Origin: Phoronis australis
Taxonomy: Eukaryota; Phoronida; Phoronidae
DNA length: 64,000 bases
NCBI GenBank assembly: GCA_002633005.1
Contig: NMRA01000093.1
Coordinates: 415,322 to 479,321, forward strand
Reading direction: 5' to 3'
The notes under the pieces are model-generated. The model was not told the DNA's origin. It made no database searches and saw only the letters and a list, made by a program, of their open reading frames with translations. Positions 25,555-38,400 of this stretch are shown one piece after another (position 1 is the stretch's first letter; every line of letters begins with the position of its first letter). The translations under genes were made by a program, and so were the position numbers.

Positions 25555-25765
25555 TGACCGGTCATAAAACTTAGCCTGGTTGTCGTAGCGGTCAAGTTTC
25601 AATTCCTGGCGGTCATGTTCAGTCTCCGGCGGTCCTGTTTGTGGGGGCGATCATGTTTTTATGTGTGTCGGTCCCATTTGCTGATGTGGCGGTCCCATAT
25701 TTGATACCCGTAGATCCCGTTTCGTGGTGAGTCGGTCCGATTTGGACTGACTGGAGGTCATGTTG
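25555..25765 (+). repeat. Degenerate ~21-bp periodic array of a GGCGGTC core
   Basis: A core near GGCGGTCCYGTTT recurs with its GTC at about 25561, 25591, 25612, 25632, 25651, 25671, 25692, 25714, 25735 and 25757, mostly 18-22 bp apart. The spacer bases between cores are not conserved. I see no coding frame that explains the period. Confidence 0.65.
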
Positions 25766-26171
25766 TTAATCACCCGTGGTAGTGGCCGCGAAATTGCGTC
25801 ACTCATCACAGTACAATTATCGACTTAATTTTCAGCGCACAACTGAACAATGGCATTTGGTTTGCCGAGAACTACCGGAGACTAATGAGGCCGGAGGGCT
25901 TTCGCACGTGTATTTCATACCAGAGGGTTTCTTATATAGGCGGCGTATACGGTACATGCCCCTCGGCTGGGTGGGGTTTATCACGGCCAGATTCCCTACG
26001 AAAGTGTACCCTTTCCGAATTATTTCCTACTAAAGATTCTACTCTTAGCTTTAATTTTCTCACTGTTTCTCGAGGCATGTCGCTCAGGGTTTGAGGCGCA
26101 ATCTTAAATCTAATGGCAATTCCCATTTGTGTCTGTGTTCACAGTTAGTACCCACTTGTGTCTGTGTTCAC

Positions 26172-26268
26172 ACTGCGGTGTATTTATGTTCACACCACTG
26201 CGGTGTATTTATGTTCACACTGCGGTGTATTTATGTTCACACTGCGGTGTATTTATGTTCACACTGCA
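26172..26268 (+). repeat. 22-bp minisatellite, about 4 units
   Basis: Units of CTGCGGTGTATTTATGTTCA plus CA, with one 2-bp variant. Two partly related units (CTTGTGTCTGTGTTCACA) precede it from 26125. Confidence 0.9.
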
Positions 26269-27224
26269 CATATAGAAGAAATTACAATGAGATGAGCTTA
26301 TATGGAAGAGATCAACAAAACGGTACTTGAAACAAATGTGTATTTCATTCTGTTGAAGGTTCTAAGTGCTGCCTACAATCAGCTGCCAACCACATGTCTC
26401 CCTCAACCCCTAAAACAGGCTACAGACCTTATTTGAAATGCGTGACTTATGTTCACACTCGGCACGCCTGACTTTATCACATTCTTGACTCACACTTCAT
26501 CACCCAACCCTAGCCAAAAAACTACAATTCACTCATTGATCTACAGGAAGAGTGTCTGTGATAGTTGCAAACTATCCACCTCAGCAATGGCTCGACATTG
26601 TAAGATATGCAAGGGTCGGCAGACGACATCTGTCCATTCACCCATCACACGTTCTCTGAAGGTCCCAAAATCTGCAAGATACGAGCAATTCCGTGTTTAT
26701 GAAGAATTCTGTGCCCTCTGTTGGTAGATTAGTAGCATGATAAGAAAGGTCATATTGCCTCACAGAGTATGTTCCCAGGGGAGATAAGGTTAAGTTTCAG
26801 GTCACATATAATAAAACAACTCTTAAGTTAAAACTTATTTGACCACAAGGTGTAGATACAACAGAAAGAATTGACAAAAGGTACGCTCTGTACCTTGCTT
26901 TTTAATAAGAAATAGTTTTAAATATTGTCAACAGAAAAATGAACAAGACCAATGGAAAGTGTTGAAACGCGCTCACAAATGCACCACAAGCGGTGTGCTT
27001 CCAGGGGTGCTGTGTACGGCACTATCAGAAATTTGACGTTAGACGGCGCCATCTAAACCTGCTCAAAGTTGAGAAGGCCTCGACTCTCTCTAAGACAAAA
27101 ATATTCGCCGACGAACTCCAAAGATACAGAGGAGTAGTCAAATCCGTGCATCTGCTCAAGTTAATAGGAATACACTTATCACATTAAGATCCTGCAAGGG
27201 AATTAACATATACAGCCACAGAGG

Positions 27225-28475
27225 TGAAAAAATGTCACTAGGGGGCACCACAGTAGTTGGATCCGTCTGAAAATCCATGTCAGTCCGGCTCTTGTCAGCC
27301 GGAACACATCTACCAATTTCTATAATGATCCTCTGCTCGATTTGACAGATACAGAAGCAGAGGAAAAACAATAATTAAAATGGCCACTAGTTGGTGCAGA
27401 ATACGTTGAACCCATCACAATAAATAAAGGTGCTGTGGTCTTCATAATAGAAATTTGTTTGCCCAATGTCATGAAAAAGTATCAAGGAACTCTCAAGCTG
27501 GAGGTAAACGTATAAAATAAAATTGCCACAAGGGGGCACAGCTGCAGTTGGATTGATCTGAAAGTGGTCGTCATTTGTTGACATCTCCATAGGAACACAT
27601 CTGCTAAATTTCAGAAAGATCTTGTAAAAGGTAAAGGAGATAGTCATGAATCCAAAATCCAAAAACAAAATAAAATTGCCACAAGGGGGTGCCAAATCTC
27701 GGTCTTCTCATCAGGAACACATCTCAAATTTTAATAATGATCCTTCAAGCGGTTTGGTGGATGAAGAGGGTGATGTGAAAAACCTACTCAATTTTTAAAA
27801 TGGCCACCGAGTGGCGCAGAATACATCAAATCCGTCCTAAAATCTGAAGGTGTCATCGTAATAGAAACCTATTTTTAAAATTTTATGACAATAAAAACGC
27901 CGCTATATGTTGGATCTATCCGAAAACGGAAGCCTGTCAACTTTTTAATTGAAACCTATTTACTAAATTTCATAAAAATCTGCCAAGGAGTTTCAAAGAT
28001 AAAGAGGACAACGATTGATACTAGCAGCCACAGCGTTTGTCGGATCCGTCCGAAAAACGTCTAAATGTAATAAAGATCCTGCAGAGGGTTCAGGAGATAC
28101 AGCAAGAGCACAAAAAACAAAACTGTCACTAGGCGGCGCCACAGTAGTCGAAGTCGGAAAATCATTGTCAGCCGTCCTCTTCATAGTAGGAACATATATG
28201 TCAATTTTCATAATCATCTTTAGAGTACTGGTTTGGTTAATAAAGGGGTGGACGCCAAACAAAAGACTTGAATACAGTAAAAATGGCCACCATCCGAAAA
28301 TGGGAGGACAGCGTCACCTCACTAATAGACGCCTATCTGTCAATTTTTATGAAAATCCATTCAGGATTTTTGAAGATACAGAGGACGGACGACGGACGGA
28401 CGCTGGACACTGGACGGCGGACAGGGATGACGGCATAATAAATGCGCCCGCATATAAATATGTGGGCGCATAAAA
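27225..28475 (+). repeat. Array of diverged ~125-160-bp monomers with a GC-rich terminus
   Basis: Successive monomers begin AAAATGGCCACTAG or a variant, continue through GTTGGATCCGTCCGAAAATC, GGAACACATCTACC and TTTCATAATGATCC, and end in a GATACAGAG-like phrase. Starts are near 27230, 27380, 27520, 27675, 27800, 27900, 28020, 28120 and 28283. The last ends in GACGGACGACGGACGGACG, a hairpin (TGCGCCCGCATA...TATGTGGGCGCATA) at about 28443-28471. Related monomers occur at 42650-42980. Frames across it are not genes. Confidence 0.8.
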
Positions 28476-28515
28476 ACTGGTCAGTGAAATAGTTAAAGCC
28501 ACAGCCTTGCCCAAA

Positions 28516-29440
28516 CTATTTTAGCCCAGGTACATAAAATTGTAGACTGCATATGGGACCAATAATAATGTTACTGTTAGTACCTTCTTTGCGCCAAGTA
28601 TCCAGGTCAGTTTCAGTCTTGTTTCCTTTGGACTGGTCACAGGTCAGACGAACTGGACGTAGGACAGTAGAACTGCGACACAACATCCTCAGTTTTCTGG
28701 CAAACGTGTTCTCAATATTCTTTTCAAACTGAAATCATCATAATTTATTCAAAATTCTGAAGACTAACACCCAATTGCACCACAAAAATGCGAGTCATAA
28801 AACGGGCCAACCCATTCATGGAATTTTTTAAACCAAAATGGACACAGTCTGTTGAAAGTTATGAAGACCCTCATAAGATTGCACCACAAGAATATAAACC
28901 ACAGTTGAAATTCAAGGTTTTGAACTATCTGTTTATCTCTTTTTTCTTTGATTCTGGTCCTCCGCAGCAAAGCATCATAGGCTGGATATTCCTCGAGAAT
29001 TTGAACAGGCCATACGGCTTTCAGCATGAATGGTAGCACCATAGCTTACTCATATAAATTCACAACGCTTTTTCACCAGTAATACATTTGGGAAGCATTC
29101 AGTCAGCTGGGAGATCATGACCCGGCATCAAACTTTACTTGACTAAAAGATTGACCAACTACATTCTGCAAACTTCGAAAGTTTACTCAAAGCGTGACAC
29201 ACGACTGGTCTATTTTCGAGTAGAGTGTTACGTTGTTTGGCCACGGGTCCAGGTCTAATTCAAAATATTTGGACAGAAAGTGGACAGGCAATGCCTACCT
29301 TTTTAAAAACAAGGTCATCGTTTTGAGTAACAAACTCCTCTAGGTCGTTCCACACATTTGGCTTCAGCTGCAACAAGTTCCGCACCAAATCTTTTTTCAC
29401 ATAAACTTTGGCGATTCCTGAGCCATCGTCCACCTTGATG
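28516..29440 (-). CDS. CTC1: CTC1 exons 13-14: C-terminal OB-G strands and stop
   Basis: Exon 13 (29299-29440) encodes IKVDDGSGIAKVYVKKDLV, then a W..L..FV segment, parallel to human [20 protein letters not shown] and the following EWASLLDFV. Exon 14 (28516-28728) continues in phase 0 and contains CRSSTVLRPVRLTC, parallel to human SPSVLRPIVLSFEL, ending at a TAG stop. The direct 13-to-14 join is in phase, so the open frame at 28764-29042 in the intron is not needed. Confidence 0.9.
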
Positions 29441-32400
29441 CTGCAGAACAAAACAGTTTGTGCTGTAACGGTTGTTGTTATCACTCTGCCAATCATAATT
29501 ATGCTCGGAATAAAATTGTCATGTATTAAGATTTTGTTTTGAACTGTTAGCCGAACTATGATGCCAAGGACGATCGAACTGCAACCGTATTTCGCGCGGA
29601 AGATGGGGTTGTCGTGTGAGGATGGCCGCGTCCTGAGGGGTCAACATGTAGTCATTCCTGAGCAGTATCGCTGTAGACTGATCGACGAATTACGTGAAAT
29701 GCCCGTGTGTACAGTTCGAGTGATGGCTTTATCACAGAGTTATTTGTGGTGGTCACGATGAAACGGCAATATGGAGGACTTAGTCCGCCCATACCCAGTG
29801 TGCATCAGTACGTGAATTACATCAAAACCGTCCAAAGTTGTCCATTGGCCACGGATAACAAAACCATGGCAAAGGATACATATGGACTATGTGGAAAAAG
29901 TCGGAAATGACTTTTTAGTAGAAACTGATATACATTCAAAGTAGTTGGAAATGTTGATAATGAGGGGAAAGACCTCCTCATACACCATTGTCAAAATGAG
30001 AAAAATGTACACGAGTTGATGTTAAACAAAGGTCCGCAATTTACATCATACAATGAGACCTTTTTGAAATGCAACGGCGTTGAACATGTTCTCATTCGGC
30101 TGTACCGAATGGTCAGGGAGAGCGCACGATGCAGGAGTTTAAAAAAGGCGATCCTCGTAAACCAATCGCTCATCGTCTATCAACATTGTTGTTTGTGAAC
30201 AGAAATCTCCCACATAATTGTTTCTAAAACGGGCCACCCGCACTCCTATGACAATGCTTAAACCGAGTTGGAAGGAAAATGCAGCGGCAAAGCAAATTCC
30301 GACGTTGATTTTCAAGTGCAGAACTTTGATGTGTATCAACAAGTGCGAGAGCTGGCGACAGTGCCAGATCACAAGGTATAACTGTTTGTCAAGATTCTAA
30401 TCCCACCAAAAACAGCGGAGCTAAAGTTAAACAAACCAAAAATGGAAAATGGCTGCTCCAGCGACCTCTTGCGTCTGATTTTAACCAAAACCAATAAGTT
30501 TCGAGCCATTCACGAAACACATTTTTACATTGATCCCATAAGAATTACTATCTTTAGCCTGCGAAAACAGAAACAAGACAAAAAAAAACAAATTTCATTT
30601 CACCAAGTAATAATGAACAGTCTACAGTTTTTGGAGCAAAGTGATGTGTAGCTGGTTATGTAAGCATTGGTTATGACCACGTGGTCAATGTTTTTGTTTG
30701 ATTTCTTAAGCTCCTAATTTAGGTGGGAGAAGTGTTACTTATTTAGACAAACCATGTAGCACTGGGTTATGCAAGGGAGTCGGTGTAAATTTGGAGTTTT
30801 AGACAATGAACCTAGTTCAACTTTCCTGCTTTCTTTTCAACCGATAACATCCGTGACACATACATAAAAATAATCATTGATTGCAGGCATTGTAATCACC
30901 ATCACTAACCCATTAATGGTAATATCAACAAAATTACAAGATTGAACTGCAATCCATGAAAATGTAACCGTCACACCAGGTATTAAGAGATTTTTCTCAG
31001 CCTATCAAAAAAGAAAAATTAAATTCAAATAGAGAGGACAGCCTATGAATGTAGAAACTAAATCTTAGGTACACACATTACTCAAGGGATGAAAAATACA
31101 ACTAATTCCAGCTACAATCCTCTAAATCCTAGTCCCGGACCAGCAGCCACACATAAATGTTCAAACATGGTGACTAAACTGTAGTCAATGAGTCTAGAAT
31201 CACCATTGCACCTACTGTACGTCTGGGTGAGGATTCTGGTTCTCGGGACTAGAGTTTGGCCACTGGGCATCGAGCATTTTGGCGCCGCAAGTGTGAAGTT
31301 TAGGGGTACCGGTCAGGGGATTTGTGCCGCAGTTTAGTGTCTGCAGGATTGAAACTGGGGTTTTTATCATAGTCTCGTAGCTGGAATTTAGAGACTCAGC
31401 CATGGAAATGTTTGTGCCCCCCTTGTAACAAGTGGAACAAAGTGAGAAAAATTCCAATCTTTAATTGACTGGTTGTTAACAAAACGTAGCAAAAACTAGG
31501 GACGACAAAATAATGAACAAATTATCTTGTCTGGAAACACGCTACAAACAGGAAATCAAGACAAAGTGCTACAGAGATTGCTTTAAAAACTGTCTAAAAG
31601 AATAACCTGGTTTTTTAGTATAAACATACATTAACAAGTTTCCCATCCAGCTGCCTGAGACAAAGAAAACCCTCAAAAGTTTGGAACGAATTTTGAAACT
31701 CCCTGAAAAATCTGCTAAACTGGTACACATGACCTATGCTTAAGGAAAATTACGGGGCAAGTGTTGGGGAAAGGCCCCTTACCAGGAGCAATAATATCCA
31801 TTCTGTGAGAATGAGTAAAAGTTTTCAGTTGAATCTTGTCTTCAACATTCAAGTGAGGGTAATGAGTGGTTGAAATCACCAAAACAAGGTTTTTAAAAAC
31901 TCAGCGCAGTTAAGATATTTTAAAAGTTTTATCGGAACATTTACACACCATGCCTCTGCCACAAGTAAACGGTCGTGGTTACACCCGTCAATTCGCCGTT
32001 TTGTGCACAGTAGGCAAACAGAGGTGAACTCGACTGAGTAGACTTCATCGATGAAGCAGACACAAACGANAGGGACGACAAAATAATGAACAAATTATCT
32101 TGTCTGGAAACACGCTACAAACAGGAAATCAAGACAAAGTGCCACAGAGATTGCTTTAAAAACTGTCTAAAAGAATAACCTGGTTTTTGAGTATAAACAT
32201 ACATTAACAAGTTTCCCATCCAGCTGCCTGAGACAAAGAAAACCCTCAAAAGTTTGGAACGAATTTTGAAACTCCCTGAAAAATCTGCTAAACTGGTACA
32301 CATGACCTATGCTTAAGGAAAATTACGGGGCAAGTGTTGGGGAAAGGCCCCTTACCAGGAGCAATAATATCCATTCTGTGAGAATGAGTAAAAGTTTTCA

Positions 32401-35400
32401 GTTGAATCTTGTCTTCAACATTCAAGTGAGGGTAATGAGTGGTTGAAATCACCAAAACAAGGTTTTTAAAAACTCAGCGCAGTTAAGATATTTTAAAAGT
32501 TTTATCGGAACATTTACACACCATGCCTCTGCCACAAGTAAACGGTCGTGGTTACACCCGTCAATTCGCCGTTTTGTGCACAGTAGGCAAACAGAGGTGA
32601 ACTCGACTGAGTAGACTTCATCGATGAAGCAGACACAAACGAATGTTCTACTGCACTTCTGGTCCCACACGTCTGCTAAGTTGTGCCGCGGAATACTGGC
32701 AGCATCAAATGTTGATAACAGACATCTGGAAGAAAGAAAATCATCTCATTAAACAGACAAGGGTGAAATAGACTATGGAAGACACCGTCTTCAGGCTAAC
32801 AATTGGCCACTGTCAGCTCCTCGCGTGAATATCTCACTGGCCTACAGACGAGTGCCCATGTGGCACTGGCCCCCAGACACCTGAACACTTACTTCAGAGC
32901 TGCTCTACCTTGGATAACTTAAGGTGCCAGACATGGCCAAGTCCGGTCGGAGCTCAAAGAAAATCTGTGGGCCCCGACAGCGTCATTGCGACGAATGGCA
33001 GACTTTGCCTAGAAGACCGGACTAAACATCTTAACTGCATGGCCAGGAAGGCTGAAGAAGAAGAAGAAGTACTAGGGAAGGTGCTGAGGAATATTAGAGT
33101 CAAGGGAGGATAAAACTGGTGAAAATTAGGAAAGAGATGAACTTAAATGTTCATCTGATTCCTTACTCAATGTTTGCTATGTGCACCACACAGTTCCACC
33201 TTCTCCTACCAATACTATGTGCACCACTCAGTTAAACCTTCCCCTACCAACACTATGTGCACCACTCAGTTCCACCTGCCCCTACCAATACTACGTGCAC
33301 CACTCAGTTCCACCTTCCCCTACCAACACTATGTGCACCACTCAGTTCCACCTGCCCCTACCAATACTACGTGCACCACTCAGTTCCACCTTCCCCTACC
33401 AACACTATGTGCACCACTCAGTTCCACCTGCCCCTACCAATACTACGTGCACCACTCAGTTCCACCTTCCCCTACCAACACTATGTGCACCNATGCCTGT
33501 GCATGATTGTTATCCTCTCACTGTGAATTCTTTGATCAAGTAATTTATTCAGCTTGTTTGTCATTTCAGATAACCAATGACCTAAAACATTCATTTATTA
33601 ATGTTTAATGAGTGACATAAAGACATCTGAATTATAGATGCTTGTTTCCTTCAACAGCTGAACAGACAAATGCAGCAATACACTTCATTCGATTGATATT
33701 TTTTCAAATCAACAAGGCATGTGAAATAAAAGTTTAGAATTTCTATACCTTTTTCTGAGAAGTTTCAGATTCATAAATAAAAGAAACATTCCTAAATTGA
33801 GCACTTTTCAACAATAATCAATAGTAACCAATACAAACCTTTCCTGGAGAGTGTTTGGGTTTTCAAAGCTTCGCACAACGACTGATGAAGTGGGTAGAAA
33901 ATGTGACGACTGCTTGCCAGAATGCGTCAGTTTCCAGTCAAACCCGTGGAATTCCACTACAACCCCCTCTACTAGTCCGAGAATGTACGGCCGCCCAGCA
34001 AGATTCAAGTAGACAATCACTTCATCATCATTTTTCAAGTCTTGTACAGTCAACATTAGCTCATAAGATGTTGGTAATAAGTCACCTAAAAGAAGGCATG
34101 AAAATATTTAAAACCAGCAAATATTTGTAATGACTGTTGGAGCCATTTATGTACAGTAGAGTATTAATATGAACAGGACAATTATGACTTTTTAAAACTG
34201 TATCTTTGGCACCCAACGATTACTCAAACCTTTTTATTTCACCTAGAGTGTCATTGATGCCAAACACTGTCTGGGTAAAATGAAATGGTTTGGTGCACTT
34301 TTTTAAAAACATTCAAGGCGTGCCTATAAGCAGAGCAACAGGTTGCATCTGAACAGTGAGACCCGCATGCATCTAATTGTGGAGATTTGGTGCACACACC
34401 TACATGGAAAACATTGCGGAAGCAAAATCTTGCAAAAAACATTATTTTGCATATACGCAAAACGCACTTATTTGCAAGGTTTTATGGTTTCACGAACAAG
34501 AAAAATCTGTTGTAAAACTTAAACGTAGCTGAATTGTTCGGTTTCTTTTATCATTTTTAACTGGTTTTGAACTGTTTGGAATTAAATTGTACAAATTTTT
34601 CAAACTTCAGGGGATGCCGATTAAATTTTTCCACAACTGGTGCAAGAAAAAGCAAGGACACATAGCTTAGAGGGTGTTTAATAGAAGGATCAAAATTCAC
34701 GATTTGTTTTGATGTATAACATACAAGAAATTTGAATTTAAACGTCTTAATCGCCAGGCTTGGGTCCAGCAACGTTAATTGGATTTTAATATTTATAAGA
34801 TTATATTATTAAAATTTCTTGTCACAACCAATCCACTCCATTCAACAAACTTTGATTCTCAGTGCATAATCTCCCTGTCACCTAAGAAACTCGAAAAAGT
34901 AAATTCCCAATCCTAAATTAATACTCACTCAACTTTTCGAAACTGAAAAGGTGATGCCAGCAGATTTAGCCCAAAGTATTAAAAGACGTACTATACGTGT
35001 TACCAAAAGATGGCACTTTTGTCATCTTCCACTCGGCAATGGGCATCAGGGTTTTTGAGGTCACTAGACCAACAAAAGTTACGACCTCTGGTGCTCCCTT
35101 CTGACAACAAATCTCGGAGACTGACAAAATAGGGGTGGCACTTTCCATAAATGCAGAGGACTGAAATAGCAGATACAAAGCAGTGAGACATATAAAATAA
35201 GATCTGTTGAATGAACTGAGACTTTAAAAAGTAGCTGAAGTTGAAAACAAATGAAATTTGTTTCAACACTTTGCTTAGAGTGTACAAATAAGCACATTTA
35301 ATCTAAGCTGATTACATATAATTCACCAAAGTTTCACTCCTCCTATTCCATTTTAACATAACCACAGTAAATTCAAATGTCATTATCTGTGTAAAACAAT

Positions 35401-38400
35401 TTGTTTCATCTTCAATAGGCATCGCGAGTAGTTAGAAAATGTATCCATTGACTAATTCTACAACAAACCTGTGTTCCATCAAAGAAATGAACTTTTTGGG
35501 ACCACTGATCACTACAAAACTGGTCTCAACATTTTCCTTATTGAAATGAGAAGTAGCTTGCAAGAACTGGGGCCTGTTTCATACAAAATGTCTGGAGACT
35601 TAAAGAAATGTCTAAGATAAAACCGAAATTCGGGCTAACTTAACACCGAAGACAAAAATTCAGAAAAGACCATTTCATGAACACAATGACCCCTTCTGGT
35701 TTTTGGTCTTAACAGAAATTTAGTCGTTTTTTGACAGACAACACTTTAGCCACCTGCTGTGAATTCATAAAACTAAGCAAGGCAGTGGGTGAAATAACGT
35801 TTCAATCTTGTTCTTGAAACTCTAAATGGGGATTTTTTACAACATTTTGGATATAATTGGGGCCTCATCTACTTGGAATGGCTGGAAAATAATGCACATG
35901 TGCAAGTTACCATAGTCACCCTGCTTTGCTAGTTCTCGACTCAAAAGCAGACGGTCATCAATTTGACATTGTTTAGGGACATTAGATTGTTGCAACATCA
36001 ACAAAATTTGCTCCTGAAGAGTTTACAGTCATAATGGTCCTAAATTTAGACCAAAAGTCCAATCCCAAGCCTACTCCGTTTCGGTCTTACCTTAGACCAA
36101 TTTCGGTCTAACTTTTTTGGTCATGAAACAGGGCAAAGACATTTCGGTCTTAAATTCGCCAGATTTGTGTCTAAGTTAAGAAAGAAAAGTTTCATAAAAC
36201 AGGCCCCTGGGCTCGGAGTCTAATCTTTGAACTTGAAATCGACATCAAAATTATTTTAGACAATTTCCATTCTACAATTATGCTATTGCAAAACATTAAG
36301 TTTCAATCTGTTTTCCTCTGTTCGATTATGCAACGTTTATTATGATGATTGTAGTCCAAGTTCCCACCTGATGACCCTTAGATTCGGGCTACAAACTTTT
36401 CATAAAGGCTCAACATTTCCAGTTTTGACTTGAAATTATAACGTCAATACTGGGGTCAACAATTTCAAGCCAGGATAAGACAATCATTCATGTAAATGAT
36501 AATGTACTTGACCACAGAATAAGAGAAATATAGAAAGGAAAATGTTAAAAATAACTTTGAGTTCAATTTCAAGGACAAAGATTAGACCCTGAGCCCTGAA
36601 GTCCGTAAGTTAAGATCACAGTGAACTTCAGGCAATATTATATTCTATCATAAAATTGATAAAACTTAAGATTGTCTTAACAAGTTTAAGATGAATTTTG
36701 TCTTAGCTAAGACAGTTTTCTTGGTACCAGACCCTGGTTTACAAGTACACAATTCTTCTTTTGGTATGTTTTATAGTCAGAAGGTAAAATTATCTTTAAA
36801 TATAACTCACCTCTGTAGAATCATTGTTAGAGCTTAGCATCATCGTTGGTGTAAACGCAATCACAGGATTTGCATTTTCTGCTCTAAGCCATTGAGTTGA
36901 CACTATAGTGTCATCTTGAAGAGATTGAAGATCATCTAAGCATCTGGATGTGAGGCGATAAGAGCATCCCTGGTGCATCATGGGAAACCAGGATACGTTG
37001 TCACCAGAAAAGGACAATGTAATAGCCTTCCCATCAGTCATCAGTGAGGAATTTAGGTAGTAAGAATGCTCGTTTCCTACACAAATATTTGTAGGTCCAA
37101 CAAGCATGCATTTCAGATAAAATCTCAACTCAGATGTGTTGGAGCGGGTTCCATACGAGAACAGTGAAGTTAGATGGGTCACATAGAGATTTTGGGAAAA
37201 CTCAGTGAACGTAGATTGTACTAATGAAGTCATATCAGTACACTGGCGTTTAATTCTTGGTTTCTGCGCACACAACGGAAGATCACAACAATCGATGTCT
37301 TTTTCACGATCAGTATTTTGTGACAAACACGCAGCTCCAGGTTCATGAACAACTGCATGCTTGTTTCCACCGCCATCCTCTATCACTGTACTGTCTTTAT
37401 CTTGCTCTCCAGACAATATGACTGTATCGCACATGGAAAACGACAAATAAATTTTTGAACTTTCAGACCGTTCACTGTCACACTGAGTAGAACTTTGATT
37501 CTGACTGTTTGCAATGTTCAAAATTTCACCAATGCAGACAAACTGTTTCAGCATGACTATGGAGTTGTTGTGGCATACATGGAAGTACGGACAGTCGTCT
37601 CCTTTGTTTGTACCACAGGTGGCAGCACATATATGGTGTTTGTTCTGTGTTCCATTGCCTGTGACAACTACTGGTATTGAACCTGTAGGAGACAGCACAA
37701 AGATGATAAACGCATATGAAATCAAATGCAAGTTTCTTCAAAAACAACACAAATGGTATTTAAGGCTAAAAAAGCATTGTTGATTACTGTCTGTACACAA
37801 ACACATTTTGATACCTGCGTCCAAGGAGAATAACAAGAGCAGCGCATTACGTGGATATGCGTCAACAGTGTACAGCAAATGCACAAGGAAACAACACAAC
37901 TGAAGCTGCAAAAGTCAGAATTAACAGAAAATATTGATACTATATCTTTTAAAAACTAACATCAAATGAAAAACTTTAAAAACTAAACAACTTTCAAAAT
38001 ATTGTAAGAATTCTAAAAGGTCATAACAGAGGTCATAGGTGCTTCAATTTAAGAGCAGCTGAAACCACAGTAAAACATGTTTTTTTAAAATAACCTATTA
38101 ATTTTTAAAAGACAACTTCACTGGAAAGTGTTCTTGATTAACAAATAATATGGAAGAAAAACACAATAAAATAAATATGTATTGTATTTACCTGTTTGGT
38201 CTGCAAGTAGAATGGTGCCAGTTTTGGTAACTTTCAAACATCCCACTATCACCTGAAGAAATGTTTTGAATGGATTACATAAACATTTCATATGGGCTTG
38301 GGATTGGATCACTTTAACATTAATCAAAATACTTTTTAATTCTGTACACAATTATTTTTCTTAAGTTCAGCGGCAGTGCTCGTTATTTAGAAATAAATGC

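Noticed and set aside
28764-29042. Minus-strand open frame between CTC1 exons 13 and 14
   Set aside because: Exon 13 ends and exon 14 begins in phase 0 and they join directly into the conserved C-terminus. The frame lacks a usable donor.
33174-33543. Three overlapping plus-strand frames of 89-120 codons
   Set aside because: They are translations of the 38-bp satellite in its three phases, with no start context or domain.
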